Source: Adlercreutzia caecimuris B7
Lineage (GTDB): Bacteria > Actinomycetota > Coriobacteriia > Coriobacteriales > Eggerthellaceae
Reading direction: 5' to 3'
Assembly: GCF_000403355.2 (NCBI RefSeq)
Contig: NZ_KE159646.1
Span: 1,826,258-1,890,257 of the forward strand
DNA: 64,000 nt
The position numbers were made by a program, and so were the translations under genes. Below are positions 42,976 through 52,178 of the stretch, one piece after another (the stretch's first letter is position 1; the number at the start of each line of letters is the position of its first letter). The notes under the pieces were generated by a model that saw only the letters and a list, made by a program, of their open reading frames with translations, was not told where the DNA came from and searched no databases.

Positions 42976-43878
42976 TTATCCCGCGAGGAACAGCCCCTTG
43001 AAGGGCGGTCGATAGGTTGCGCCCCATGACTCCTGCTGGCGGTACATGAGCGGACTCTCATAGCGATCGGCCACCTTGATCCACCCGGTCTTCCCGCCGG
43101 TTTTCACCTGGAAGCGCACCGTATTGCCCTTTACGTACACCTTGAGGAACTTCACCTTCTGGCCCTTCTTAATGGTGAACTTGGTCGACTTGCAGTTCGT
43201 GCTCTTGTAGGCCTTCATGCTCTTCAAGGCCTTGTAGGTGTTGGACTTGCGATTACCCACGGAAAGCTTACCAGTATTGCTCGTCTTCTTCAGTGTTCCC
43301 TTCGTATACTTGTAAGTAAAATCACCGGAAATATTTCCTGCCATGTAGGACATAATTCGGTGCGATACCACGATCTTGTTCCCCGTCACAGCCTTTATCT
43401 CGCCGCCTCGATGGGTGCCAATTTTCTTACCGAACCCGTTATTGCAGTCGACAACCTGCTTCAATTTGCCCTTGGAGCACTTGAAGAGGCCGCGAACATC
43501 GGCGTCATCATTGTCCGACCACGCCTCGAGAAACAGAAACGGCTTCCCGTTCTTAAGCGTGATCAGCTGGGCCACCACACCGTAAAAATAAGTGCTTTTC
43601 GAGAACGCCTTCTTTCCGTTCACGTACACAACGATGCGACTGCGGTACCCGTACCCGTCGTAAGTCGCCTTCACCTTGATCTTGTCGGGCTTCTTGTCGC
43701 CGGTGATGTCGTACTGGGTATAGGTCACATTCTCGCTCAACGTATGCACCTGCGCGCCACCGCTTGTCTTCGGTGCCGCATGGGCGACGCCCGGCGCCGC
43801 CGCCATCAGCAGCGCCGCAGCGCACACCGCCACGGCAAGCATTGCCACCCTCCCGCACTTGCTTCTCACTCTCTCCAT
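42976..43878 (-). CDS. secreted protein with SH3-like C-terminal region
   Basis: 300 residues from ATG 43878 (AGAGGAGTGCGGGA); the in-frame extension upstream lacks homology. Signal peptide ends near AHAAP (residue 35). ITGDKKPDKIKVKATYDGYG looks like an FG-GAP/EF-hand-like calcium pattern (D.TGD.KPD). The Lys-rich C-terminal third (FTIKKGQKVKFLKVYVKGNTVRFQVKTGGKTGWIKVAD) reads as a bacterial SH3 domain, which often binds cell wall. Very basic overall. Confidence 0.7.
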   Translation of the reverse strand: MERVRSKCGRVAMLAVAVCAAALLMAAAPGVAHAAPKTSGGAQVHTLSENVTYTQYDITGDKKPDKIKVKATYDGYGYRSRIVVYVNGKKAFSKSTYFYGVVAQLITLKNGKPFLFLEAWSDNDDADVRGLFKCSKGKLKQVVDCNNGFGKKIGTHRGGEIKAVTGNKIVVSHRIMSYMAGNISGDFTYKYTKGTLKKTSNTGKLSVGNRKSNTYKALKSMKAYKSTNCKSTKFTIKKGQKVKFLKVYVKGNTVRFQVKTGGKTGWIKVADRYESPLMYRQQESWGATYRPPFKGLFLAG

Positions 43879-44105
43879 TCCCGCACTCCTCTCTCTTCCT
43901 TTCCGCGCCGAAAACGCGGCCTCTACGAGGAAGTATAGCACCCCTTCTTCATCCTCGCTGAGGCACCCCATCGCAAACTGAATACAAGGGGCGCCCCGCG
44001 ATTCTTGAATAGAAAACGGCGCAGCGAAGCGGCTCGGTGGCGGCCGTTTGGGCGAAGAGAGACGCGATCAGGCTGACGGCTTGCTTGCGCTAAGCCGACT
44101 CAGAC

Positions 44106-44597
44106 CTAAAGTTTTGCGAACATGCTGCCGGTGTCTCCCAAGTCGCGGAAGCCGTAGCGCTCGTAGAAACTACGCGCACTCTCATCGTAGGGATCGACAA
44201 CAAGGGCCTTGGCACCGAGCTGCTCGGCGATGGCCTTGCTTCGCTTCGCCGCGTCAAGCAGCAAATCGCGCCCCAATCCGCAACCTTGATAACGCGCATC
44301 GACTCCAAGCATGCCCAGAAGAATGACAGGGATGGAGGCCGGAGTATTCCGCGCCAACCACCCTTTGGCACGGCTGCGGGCAACGGCGTAAGAACTGAGG
44401 GAGCAGAATCCCGCAAGCTCCTGCTTTCCGTCCGATGGCGAAATGAAGGTCCCATAGACAACGGCAGTGCCGTGCTCCTTAGCCGTGAGGCCATGAGTGG
44501 CGAGCCATTGGTCTATGAACTCCGTTCCGCAGCAAAACCCCGACACGTCATCTTGGGGTTGCAGTATCCGGGGCTCGCTGAACTCTAGCGCTCCCAT
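44106..44597 (-). CDS. GNAT toxin of TacT type
   Basis: 163 residues. TacT-like acetyltransferases block translation by acetylating charged tRNA. Family marks: FCCGTEFIDQWL near the N-terminus, LGMLGVDARYQGCGLGRDLLLDAAKRS (acetyl-CoA loop, about 91-117), and KALVVDPYDESARSFYERYGF at the end with its catalytic Tyr. It overlaps the antitoxin gene by 13 bases, the usual order (antitoxin first). Confidence 0.9.
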   Translation of the reverse strand: MGALEFSEPRILQPQDDVSGFCCGTEFIDQWLATHGLTAKEHGTAVVYGTFISPSDGKQELAGFCSLSSYAVARSRAKGWLARNTPASIPVILLGMLGVDARYQGCGLGRDLLLDAAKRSKAIAEQLGAKALVVDPYDESARSFYERYGFRDLGDTGSMFAKL

Positions 44598-44863
44598 CGG
44601 GTGCTGCCTTCTGCAAACTCATCGAAACGCGGGGTCGGATCGCCCTGAAGCAGCTGCAGGAACTCGTCGAAGACACTCTCCTCCAACATGATCTGGGAAC
44701 TCTCCAGAATGTCTTCGCGAGCAGAAGCAATCAAATGGGCAAGGGACCATTGGGAGACGGTAACGCCGTTGAGGCGAGCAGCCCTTTCAATTTGGCGCTT
44801 CTGGTCGCTCGTCATGCGCAAATCGAGCCGAGAATTCTTCGGTTCAGCTGCGGCCGTCGCCAT
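44585..44863 (-). CDS. DUF1778 antitoxin of TacA type
   Basis: 92 residues. N-terminal ribbon-helix-helix (SRLDLRMTSDQKRQIERAARLNGVTVSQW) for DNA binding and a C-terminal helical tail (FDEFLQLLQGDPTPRFDEF) expected to neutralise the TacT toxin. A 19-bp palindrome sits 14 bases upstream, fitting autoregulation. Confidence 0.92.
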   Translation of the reverse strand: MATAAAEPKNSRLDLRMTSDQKRQIERAARLNGVTVSQWSLAHLIASAREDILESSQIMLEESVFDEFLQLLQGDPTPRFDEFAEGSTRWER

Positions 44864-44876
44864 GATTCCTCCTAAA

Positions 44877-44895
44877 GTACGGTGTTACACCGTAC
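44877..44895. promoter_or_regulatory. probable TacA operator
   Basis: GTACGGTGT and ACACCGTAC flank one base, a perfect 19-bp palindrome just upstream of the antitoxin ribosome site. Confidence 0.7.
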
Positions 44896-45022
44896 AATTC
44901 TAATAACCGCGACAGCTGAAGTCAACGGACGAGGCGCTAGGCGCAAGGAATGAATGCGGCTTCTCGCTCCTCGATGCGGCGAGATGGGCCGCTGCGTTGT
45001 GCGGCCATCTGGTCGGATCGCC

Positions 45023-45988
45023 TTAGCCCTTCCAGAAGTCTTGGGTGAGCTCTTGGCGGGTGGCGTGGCCGGTCTTCTTCAGGATGTTGTGCACGTGGGC
45101 CTTCACGGTGCCCAAGGCCAGCTGCAGTGTGCTGGCGATGTTCTGGTTGTCCTTGCCCTCGAGCACCATTTCCAGAATCTCGCGCTCGCGGGCCGTCAGG
45201 CCGTGGCGCTCGCAGTAGGCGGGCAAGAGCTCGTCGATGTAGGACTGCAAATCGGGGTTGTCAGCCGCCGGCGGCTCCTTGAAGCGCAGCCACAGCGTTT
45301 CAGCGGCAGCTCGCATGGCGAAGAAGGCGAAGGCCAGCACGAGGAAGTTCTCGGAGAAGTTGCGCTCCGAGAGGTAGAGGGGCAGAAGGCTATCGGCGAT
45401 GGTGGCCGGATCCAGCATGAGCATCATGAAGATGTCCTCGGCCAGAATGCACAGCACGAACGCGAAGGTGGCGAACAGCAGCGGTTCTTGACGGCGCATG
45501 CGCGCCCGCTCGATGTCGCTTTGGCAGGTGCAGTAGCGGAATATCACATAGCCGATGCCCCAGAGCAGGAACAGCTGGCGCAGGCTGAAGTACAGCCACT
45601 GCCGGAAAGGGCCCTCGGGCAGCAGCCCGAGCACGAGGGCGCAAGAGCCGAGGAACAAGGCCAGGGGCAGCCACAGAAGCACCGGGCGGCGCTCGTTCTC
45701 GAAGTCGCACACGAGCAGCCACAGCGACTGCAAGGCGCCCGCTGCCAGCGCCGTGCGCATCAGCGGCCGATCGATTCCGTAGAACGAGTCGAAGGAGTAG
45801 GCGAGGTTCTGCCCCAGGTACTCGTACTGGAAGATGAGGGCCATATCGAGGAAGTAGAAGAGGAAGAGCGCACCTGCGTACAAATAAGCGCGCCGCCGCG
45901 AGACGAAGTAGGCCGATAGGCATACCGACCCCGCCGCCACGCAAGCCACCATGATGAGGATGGTGTAGAGGTAGAAAGCTGTCTCCAT
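45023..45988 (-). CDS. membrane-spanning LuxR-family regulator
   Basis: 321 residues. About seven hydrophobic segments fill residues 1-235, followed by a LuxR helix-turn-helix (LTAREREILEMVLEGKDNQNIASTLQLALGTVKAHVHNILKKT, about 262-304). This fusion of a membrane sensor and LuxR output is common in Eggerthellaceae. It is divergent from the agmatine genes and is the likely regulator of that operon, perhaps sensing a polyamine. ATG 45988 follows AAGGAGCGGCACG. Confidence 0.9.
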   Translation of the reverse strand: METAFYLYTILIMVACVAAGSVCLSAYFVSRRRAYLYAGALFLFYFLDMALIFQYEYLGQNLAYSFDSFYGIDRPLMRTALAAGALQSLWLLVCDFENERRPVLLWLPLALFLGSCALVLGLLPEGPFRQWLYFSLRQLFLLWGIGYVIFRYCTCQSDIERARMRRQEPLLFATFAFVLCILAEDIFMMLMLDPATIADSLLPLYLSERNFSENFLVLAFAFFAMRAAAETLWLRFKEPPAADNPDLQSYIDELLPAYCERHGLTAREREILEMVLEGKDNQNIASTLQLALGTVKAHVHNILKKTGHATRQELTQDFWKG

Positions 45989-46026
45989 CGTGCCGCTCCT
46001 TGGCCCCGAATGTGCGTTTCCAAGTT

Positions 46027-46040
46027 CTAATCCGGATTAG
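46027..46040. promoter_or_regulatory. LuxR operator candidate (14-bp palindrome)
   Basis: CTAATCCGGATTAG is its own complement, located 39 bases upstream of the LuxR start codon, in the divergent control region. It shares GGATTA half-sites with the pair at 46133-46190. Confidence 0.55.
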
Positions 46041-46132
46041 GAAGCTGGATGCACCCGCTATGCGAGCCGCGTAAACCTCCGTTCGCACTGAGACCCATTG
46101 AACCACAACTGCCCGCTCAGGGCCCTCAACTT

Positions 46133-46190
46133 CGGGATTATTTTGGATATAGACGCGGGTGTGAAATTCCCTGAACGCAAAATAATCCCG
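46133..46190. promoter_or_regulatory. paired 13-bp inverted repeats upstream of the agmatine operon
   Basis: CGGGATTATTTTG (46133-46145) and CAAAATAATCCCG (46178-46190) are exact complements, 32 bases apart (centres 45 bases, about four helical turns). Could be a looped operator or two regulator sites. No other gene in the 368-bp divergent region. Confidence 0.55.
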
Positions 46191-46356
46191 GTTAATGCTT
46201 CCCAAGCCGCCGCGCCGCCCCCATGCTGTGCCCCAACGGATGCGGAGGAGCATCAGGGGACGGTCAGGCTGGCACGGCCTCGCCGCTTCCTCCGCGACAA
46301 GTCGCCCGCGGTCTTTCCGACCGAAGGCCGCGGATATATCCCTAAGGAGGATTTCC

Positions 46357-47427
46357 ATGGTCAAGGATTACATCGACACCAACGACTTCACCAAGGAGGA
46401 GCTGCTCGGCATGGTAGATCTGGCCATCGCCATGAAGGGGCTCATCAAGGAGGGCGGCGAGTACCCGCTGCTGCTGAAGAACAAGACCCTCGGCATGATC
46501 TTCCAGCAGGTGTCCACCCGCACCCGCATCTCCTTCGAGACGGCCATGACCGATCTCGGCGGCCACGCGCAGTTCTTCGGCCCCGGCTCCATCCAGCTGG
46601 GTGGCCATGAGTCCATCGAGGACTCCGGCCGCGTCATGGGAAGCCTCGTCGACATCCTCATGGCCCGCGTCGATCGTCATAAGGATGTAGTGAGCTTGGC
46701 GAAGTACTCCGCGGCCCCCGTCATCAACGGCATGAGCGAGTACAACCATCCCACCCAGGAGCTCGGCGACCTCATGACCATGATCGAGAACTTGCCCGCC
46801 GGCAAGAAGATCGAGGACTGCAAGTTTGCCTTCATCGGCGATGCCACCCAGACCTGCGTGTCGCTCATGTTCATCTGCTCGAAGATGGGCATGGATTTCG
46901 TGCAGTTCGGGCCGAAGGGGCATCAGATTCCCGACGGCGCCCTGCATATAGGCACCGATGAGGAGCGCGCTGCCTTCGGCAAGCAGCTCATGGCTATCGG
47001 CGAGGAGAACTGCAAGGTCTCCGGCGGCACCATCACCATTTCCGACGACATCTCCTGCATCGAGGGCGCCGACTTCGTGTACACCGATGTGTGGTACGGC
47101 CTCTACGACGAGGAGGTCTCCAGCTCCAGCTACATGGACGTGTTCTATCCGAAGTACCAGGTGACCTGGGATATGATGAATGTGGCCGGTCCGAACAGCA
47201 TGTTCATGCACTGCCTGCCCGCCAACCGTGGCGAAGAAGTGGTGGACGAGGTAATGGACGACCCCGCGCGCAGCTTGTGCTGGGACGAGGCCGAGAACCG
47301 CAAGCACTCCATTCGCGCCATCCTGGCCACTCTGTGCCCCCAGAGCGAGCCCGACGAGGCGAAGGCCACGGCCTACCGCGCCACCATCGATGAGCGCATG
47401 GCGGCCCTCGGTAAGCACGGTCTGTAA
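46357..47427 (+). CDS. ptcA: putrescine carbamoyltransferase
   Basis: 356 residues from ATG 46357 (TAAGGAGGATTTCC). Takes carbamoyl from N-carbamoylputrescine to phosphate, yielding putrescine and carbamoyl phosphate. The carbamoyl-phosphate motif STRTRISFE (about 52-60) and [15 protein letters not shown] match ornithine/putrescine transcarbamylases; [16 protein letters not shown] and [18 protein letters not shown] also fit. I choose putrescine over ornithine from the neighbouring agmatine deiminase and antiporter. Confidence 0.9.
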   Translation: MVKDYIDTNDFTKEELLGMVDLAIAMKGLIKEGGEYPLLLKNKTLGMIFQQVSTRTRISFETAMTDLGGHAQFFGPGSIQLGGHESIEDSGRVMGSLVDILMARVDRHKDVVSLAKYSAAPVINGMSEYNHPTQELGDLMTMIENLPAGKKIEDCKFAFIGDATQTCVSLMFICSKMGMDFVQFGPKGHQIPDGALHIGTDEERAAFGKQLMAIGEENCKVSGGTITISDDISCIEGADFVYTDVWYGLYDEEVSSSSYMDVFYPKYQVTWDMMNVAGPNSMFMHCLPANRGEEVVDEVMDDPARSLCWDEAENRKHSIRAILATLCPQSEPDEAKATAYRATIDERMAALGKHGL

Positions 47428-47440
47428 GACGTACCAGGTC

Positions 47441-47466
47441 GGGGGAGCTGCGGCTCCCCCGCCTTT
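47441..47466 (+). terminator. intra-operon hairpin after the carbamoyltransferase gene
   Basis: GGGGGAGC and GCTCCCCC enclose TGCG, followed by GCCTTTAT, 25 bases before the antiporter gene. May attenuate transcription or protect the 3' end of the first message. Confidence 0.6.
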
Positions 47467-47490
47467 ATCTTCCAAGTAAGGAGCCACACT

Positions 47491-49008
47491 ATGAGTGGTA
47501 AGAAGAAATTCTCCTTCGTGTCCGTTATTCTGTCGGTAATCTGCGTGGTGTTCGTGTGCGAGGCGGCGGCGCCGGCTGCTGCCATCGGCAACCAGCAGTT
47601 CTTCTGGTGGATCTTCCTTATCATCACCTTCCTTCTGCCCTACGGCATGGTGGCGGCCGAGCTCGGCACCGCCTACGACTCTGAGGGCGGCATCTACGAC
47701 TGGGTGCGCGATGCTTTGGGCGACAAGTGGGGCGCCCGTATCAGCTGGTACTACTGGATCAACTTCCCGCTGTGGATCGCCAGCTTGGCCACCCTGTTTC
47801 CGCCGATCCTCGGTATGGTGTTCGGAGCCGACATCGAGTCGAATCTGGCGCTCACGCTGGCCATCGAGATCGCATTCGTGTGGATTGTCGTGCTCATGAG
47901 CTTCTCCAAGGTGTCCGACTCCGAGTGGATTCTGAACGGCGGAGCCGTCTTGAAGGTGCTCGTGGCCGTGTCGGTGGGTGTGCTCGGTATCTGGTATGCT
48001 TGCGCCAACGGATTTGCCGGATCCATGGCCCCCGAGACGTTCCTGCCCGACGTGACCAACACTGCCGCGCTCGGCTATTTGTCCATCATTATCTTCAACT
48101 TCACGGGCTTCGAGGTGGTCTGCACCTTCGCCAAGGACATGCAGAACCCGGCCCGCGACATCCCGAAGGCCATCATCCTGGGCGGCCTGGCCATCGGCGC
48201 CATCTACCTGTTCTGCGGCTTCGGCGTCGGCGCCGCCATCCCGGCCGACCAGATCGACCCCGACTTCGGCATGATCGTGGCCGTAATGACCATGGTGGGC
48301 GAAGCCTCCCCCATCTTCATCATCATCGCCGTGGTGTTCCTCATCACCCTGTTCGCGAACATGGCCTCCTGGTCCTTCGGCGTGAACGCCGTGGCCCAGT
48401 ACGCCGCGAAGAACCAGAACATGCCGAAGGTCTTCGCCCACGAGAATCCGAAGACCGGCATGCCCACCGGTGCCGCCGTTGTGAACGGCATCGTGGCTAC
48501 CGCCGTGCTGCTCATCCAACTCATCCCCAACGAGGCCATCTCTAACGGGTTGTTCTGGACGCTGTTCGCCACCTCGGTCGTGTTCCTGCTGCTCACCTAC
48601 ATCCCCATGTTCCCGGCGTTCATCAAGCTGCGCAAGGTGGATGCGAACCGTCCGCGCGTGTATCGCCTCCCCTTCCAGGGTACAGCTATGAAGGTTATTC
48701 TGGCCATCCCGGTCATCGAGCTGGTGCTGGCCGTCGTGGCCACGATCGTGCCGTTCTCAGCCGAGGAAGTAGCGGACAAGGTGCCGATGATCGCCATCTT
48801 CATCATATTCCTCCTTATGGGCGAGGTGGTGCGCGTGGTGAGCGCCCGCGGCCGCAAAGAGGAGTTCACGGGCCTCACCGAGGCCACGGCTGCCGAGCGC
48901 CTCGCTGCCGAGGCCGCTGGCGAGACCGACTCGCTGGAGCCTGCCGACCCGGCCCAGATCGAGGCAATCCTCGCTGCCAACGGCGGCAAACCCGAGAAGG
49001 TCCTGTAG
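47491..49008 (+). CDS. aguD: APC-family agmatine/putrescine antiporter
   Basis: 505 residues with about 12 spans, starting MSGKKKFSFVSVILSVICVV. The consensus unwound helices of the APC fold are seen in AAAPAAAIG and FNFTGFEVVCTFAKDMQNPARDIPKAIIL. In agmatine deiminase clusters this gene exchanges external agmatine for internal putrescine. The Glu/Ala-rich C-terminal tail (about 455-505) is extra. AAGTAAGGAGCCACACT precedes the ATG. Confidence 0.85.
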   Translation: MSGKKKFSFVSVILSVICVVFVCEAAAPAAAIGNQQFFWWIFLIITFLLPYGMVAAELGTAYDSEGGIYDWVRDALGDKWGARISWYYWINFPLWIASLATLFPPILGMVFGADIESNLALTLAIEIAFVWIVVLMSFSKVSDSEWILNGGAVLKVLVAVSVGVLGIWYACANGFAGSMAPETFLPDVTNTAALGYLSIIIFNFTGFEVVCTFAKDMQNPARDIPKAIILGGLAIGAIYLFCGFGVGAAIPADQIDPDFGMIVAVMTMVGEASPIFIIIAVVFLITLFANMASWSFGVNAVAQYAAKNQNMPKVFAHENPKTGMPTGAAVVNGIVATAVLLIQLIPNEAISNGLFWTLFATSVVFLLLTYIPMFPAFIKLRKVDANRPRVYRLPFQGTAMKVILAIPVIELVLAVVATIVPFSAEEVADKVPMIAIFIIFLLMGEVVRVVSARGRKEEFTGLTEATAAERLAAEAAGETDSLEPADPAQIEAILAANGGKPEKVL

Positions 49009-49141
49009 CCTTAACCGTCAGGACCTCCGTGGAACCGAGGCGGGTCTGTGCCGGCCGCCTCTGACCAAGTGGTGCCGGGGCGCGCCAAGTCCTCCGACGC
49101 GTCCCTGCTCCGAAGCCATTTCACTCCGAAAGGATTTCCCC

Positions 49142-50347
49142 ATGAAGACTATTTTTGAGTCTGACTCTACCCCCGCCGCCGACGGTTTCTTCATGCCCGC
49201 CGAGTTCGCCCCGCAGGATCGCGTGTGGATAGGCTGGCCCCATCGCACCGACACCTGGGCCCATGGCGCCAAGCCGGCTCAGAAGCAGTACGCTGCCATC
49301 GCTCGGGCCATCGCCGAGTTCACGCCGGTCGTCATGTGCGCCAACGAGGACGATTACGCCAACTGCAAGGCCGTTTTCGAGGACGATGAGAATGTGACCG
49401 TCATCGAGATGACCACCGACGACGCCTGGTTCCGCGACACCGGGGCCACCTACGTCATTAACGGCAAGGGCGACAAGCGTGCCTGCGACTGGCACTTCAA
49501 TGCCTACGGTGGCTTCGTCGACGGTCTGTACTTCCCGTGGAGGGCCGACGACCAAATTGCCTGCAAGATGGCCGAGCTGTCGCACTGCCGCCGCTACCGT
49601 CCCGATGACATGATTCTCGAGGGCGGCTCCATCACCGTGGACGGCGAGGGCACCCTCGTGGTGACCGACCAGTGCCTGCTCTCCCCGGGCCGCACCGCCT
49701 CTGCCGTGTTGGCCGACGAGGCCGACGAGGACACCATCTGGCCCGTCTACGCCAAGAAGTTCCAGCCCTGGAGCGAGGAGCTGCGCGCTTATATGGACGA
49801 GCACCTGAAGGCCTATCTGGGCGTTGAGAAGGTCATCTGGGTGAAGGAGGGCATCGACCCCGAGGAGACCAACGGCCACATCGACGACGTGGCCACCTTC
49901 ATCGCCCCTGGCGTCATGGCCTGCATCTGGACCGATGATCCGGACTACCCCTTCTACCGCCAGTGTCATGAGGCCTATGAAACCCTGAGCAACGCTACCG
50001 ACGCGAAGGGTCGCGCCATCAAGGTGTACAAGCTGCCCATGCCGGCGAATCCCCTGTACATGGACCAGGCATCCTGCGACACCATCGACATCGACGAGAA
50101 TGCCGAGCCCCGCGTGGCCGACGAGCCGCTGATCGCCTCCTACATGAACTACCTCGTGACCAACGGCGGCGTCATCGTGCCGCAGTATGGCGACGAGAAC
50201 GACCAGCTTGCCGTGGACACGCTGCAGCAGATCTACGACGAGGTGTGGGGCGAGGGCGTCTATAAGTGTGTGGGTGTCCAGTCCGATCAGGTCGTCTACG
50301 GCGGCGGCAACATCCACTGCATCACCCAGCAGGAGCCCAAGGCCTAA
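49142..50347 (+). CDS. aguA: agmatine deiminase
   Basis: 401 residues. Hydrolyses agmatine to N-carbamoylputrescine and ammonia. Guanidine-group deiminase fold: WIGWPHRTDTW, DDAWFRDTGATYVING (Asp-rich substrate loop), NGHIDDVATF (catalytic His), and the catalytic Cys in [11 protein letters not shown] at about 393. The AguA family normally ends just there. AAAGGATTTCCCC precedes ATG 49142. A 112-bp copy of its 3' end lies at 51934-52045. No carbamate kinase gene follows, although the full pathway usually has one. Confidence 0.96.
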   Translation: MKTIFESDSTPAADGFFMPAEFAPQDRVWIGWPHRTDTWAHGAKPAQKQYAAIARAIAEFTPVVMCANEDDYANCKAVFEDDENVTVIEMTTDDAWFRDTGATYVINGKGDKRACDWHFNAYGGFVDGLYFPWRADDQIACKMAELSHCRRYRPDDMILEGGSITVDGEGTLVVTDQCLLSPGRTASAVLADEADEDTIWPVYAKKFQPWSEELRAYMDEHLKAYLGVEKVIWVKEGIDPEETNGHIDDVATFIAPGVMACIWTDDPDYPFYRQCHEAYETLSNATDAKGRAIKVYKLPMPANPLYMDQASCDTIDIDENAEPRVADEPLIASYMNYLVTNGGVIVPQYGDENDQLAVDTLQQIYDEVWGEGVYKCVGVQSDQVVYGGGNIHCITQQEPKA

Positions 50348-50392
50348 GGGCGCCTGCCGAATTGCGGTCTTGACCGAAGTATCAGAACGCGA

Positions 50393-50426
50393 AAGGCGGT
50401 TCCCAGTCCGGGAGCCGCCTTTTTTC
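50393..50426 (+). terminator. agmatine operon terminator
   Basis: AAGGCGGTTCCC and GGGAGCCGCCTT form a 12-bp stem (with one T-A step) around AGTCC, followed by TTTTT. Confidence 0.9.
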
Positions 50427-50558
50427 GTGGGGGGGGCTCCGCGCCAAGTCGCCCCCTCCGCAAGGGCGGCTACGGAAAGGGCGTCGTCCTTCATGGTAGC
50501 CAGGACGAGGGGCGCCCGGCGGCTGAATACGTTATCATGGCGGCCTATTAACTTTCTA

Positions 50559-50571
50559 TCACCAATGGTGA
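50559..50571. promoter_or_regulatory. short palindrome upstream of the nuclease gene
   Basis: TCACC-AAT-GGTGA lies 21 bases before ATG 50593, close to where a promoter would be. Tentative operator. Confidence 0.3.
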
Positions 50572-50592
50572 CAGTAGTGAGACGAGGCGTTT

Positions 50593-51633
50593 ATGGAAGA
50601 GATCGAGAAGCCGGTCGTGCGCGAGCTGGCCGGAGAGATAGCTCATCTTATCAACGAGCGGCAGTATCGTGCTCTGAGGCGGCTGAATACCAGTACCATA
50701 GATCTGTACTGGCGCATCGGCGAGATAATATGCGCCCGGCAAGAACTGGAGGGATGGGGAAAATCGGTCGTAGAGGGCCTCTCTGATGAACTCATGAAAA
50801 TGTTTCCCGGCGCCAAAGGTTATTCAGCAGTCAATTTATGGAGAATGCGAAACTTCTATCTCACCTATCGCGACAGCGAGAAACTGTCACTTTTGGTGAG
50901 AGAAATCAGCTGGTCATGCAATCTGGTGATAATGAACAAATGCGATGATGACCTGCAGCGTGAGTTTTATCTAAAAGCGGCGGCGCGATATGGCTGGACC
51001 AAGCGGCTCCTCGCAAATTATATAGAGGCCGGTGCCTATGAGAGATTTCTCTCAAACCAGACGAACTTCGAAGCCACGCTTCCGCCTGAACGACAGGCGC
51101 AGGCAAAGCTTGCCGTTAAAGATGAGTATGCCTTCGACTTCGCCGAGCTTTCTCCCGAGTACTCCGAGCACGAGCTCGAGCTTCAACTGGTTTCGCGCAT
51201 TCGCGACTTCCTCGCGGAAATGGGAGGTGCCTTCGCGTTTGTCGGCAGTCAATTCCATCTGAAGGCCGGAGAGCGAGACATCTATATTGACTTGTTGCTG
51301 TTCCACCGAGGGCTAAAGTCGCTTGTGGCTGTCGAACTGAAAGTGGGCGAATTTGAAGCAGAATATGCGGGGAAAATGCAGCTCTACCTTTCTGCGCTGG
51401 ACGATCAGGTGCGCCTCCCCGATGAGAACTCGTCCATTGGCATCATCATCTGCAAGAGCAAGGACAGAACTTATGTGGAGTATGCCTTGCGCCAGTCGTC
51501 TGCACCCATCGGCGTGGCTACTTACAGCTTGAGTCGTGCGTTGCCCGAGGAGCTAAGAGACCAGCTTCCTTCACCCGAGATTATCGCCGAGAGACTTGCC
51601 GCGTTCGATGACGTCCCCTTTGGGGATAGCTAG
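50593..51633 (+). CDS. YhcG/DUF1016-family PD-(D/E)xK nuclease
   Basis: 346 residues. DUF1016 N-terminal domain (RALRRLNTSTIDLYWRIGEIICARQ...GYSAVNLWRMRNFYLTY) followed by the C-terminal nuclease domain, FVGSQFHLKAGERDIYIDLLLFHRGLKSLVAVELKVGEF, with catalytic D...E-x-K (IDLLLF and VELKVG). Family members associate with restriction or defence loci and mobile DNA. No restriction genes are adjacent. It lies between the intact aguA and aguA fragments, so it probably arrived by insertion. Confidence 0.92.
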   Translation: MEEIEKPVVRELAGEIAHLINERQYRALRRLNTSTIDLYWRIGEIICARQELEGWGKSVVEGLSDELMKMFPGAKGYSAVNLWRMRNFYLTYRDSEKLSLLVREISWSCNLVIMNKCDDDLQREFYLKAAARYGWTKRLLANYIEAGAYERFLSNQTNFEATLPPERQAQAKLAVKDEYAFDFAELSPEYSEHELELQLVSRIRDFLAEMGGAFAFVGSQFHLKAGERDIYIDLLLFHRGLKSLVAVELKVGEFEAEYAGKMQLYLSALDDQVRLPDENSSIGIIICKSKDRTYVEYALRQSSAPIGVATYSLSRALPEELRDQLPSPEIIAERLAAFDDVPFGDS

Positions 51634-51747
51634 CATCAGCGCGCCGATAACAATTGCGTGCCCAGCCGCTCTCCGGCAAGGAGAGGGCACCGGAGGTTTG
51701 CCTCTAGGCCTCCGGCGCCCTCAAAATGCTCTTGTCAGGCAAGAAGG

Positions 51748-51933
51748 CTATCCGACGGCTGGCTGCTGCTGCGTCGCACAATGGATATTGCCGCCTCCGA
51801 GGAACATCTCATGGCACGCAACGCCCACGATCTCGCGGTCGGGGTAAGCCTCGCCCAGCACTTCGGCTGCCTGGCGATCATGCACCTCATCGCCGAAGAG
51901 CGGGAACACAATGCCGCCATTAGCCGTATAGTA
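51748..51933 (-). pseudogene. 3' fragment of a second agmatine-deiminase-family gene
   Basis: The minus strand reads [20 protein letters not shown] then [20 protein letters not shown] and [12 protein letters not shown] before TAG 51748-51750. This is the C-terminal end of an agmatine deiminase but clearly not a copy of aguA at 49142 (different sequence upstream of GGGNIHC). No start is present, so the 5' part was lost. Confidence 0.85.
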
Positions 51934-52045
51934 ACGAGGTGTGGGGCGAGGGCGTCTATAAGTGTGTGGGCGTCCAGTCCGATCAGGTCGTCTACGGCGG
52001 CGGCAACATCCACTGCATCACCCAGCAGGAGCCTAAGGCCTAAGG
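51934..52045 (+). pseudogene. duplicated 3' end of aguA
   Basis: Matches 50238-50349 at 110 of 112 positions, covering the last 35 codons with the catalytic GGGNIHC and TAA stop. It abuts the oppositely oriented fragment at 51748-51933. It cannot produce an enzyme. The near identity points to a recent event. Confidence 0.95.
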
Positions 52046-52137
52046 ATCGCGACCCGCAATGGAGCGGGACAGCACGCTCGGCAGGCTGCCCCGCTCCGCA
52101 CCATCCAGCAGCCTTGTGCCAAGCTACACGTTTCACA

Positions 52138-52173
52138 GAAAGAGGCGACCGAGATCGGCGGTCGCCCCTTTCT
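52138..52173. terminator. terminator between gene remnants
   Basis: GAAAGAGGCGACCG pairs with CGGTCGCCCCTTTC (one mismatch) followed by TTGTGG. Probably the terminator that once followed the duplicated gene end. Confidence 0.65.
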
Positions 52174-52178
52174 TGTGG

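Noticed and set aside
46342-48519. 725-codon frame antisense to the carbamoyltransferase and antiporter genes
   Set aside because: His/Gly/Asp-rich composition typical of an antisense shadow; overlaps two well-supported genes.
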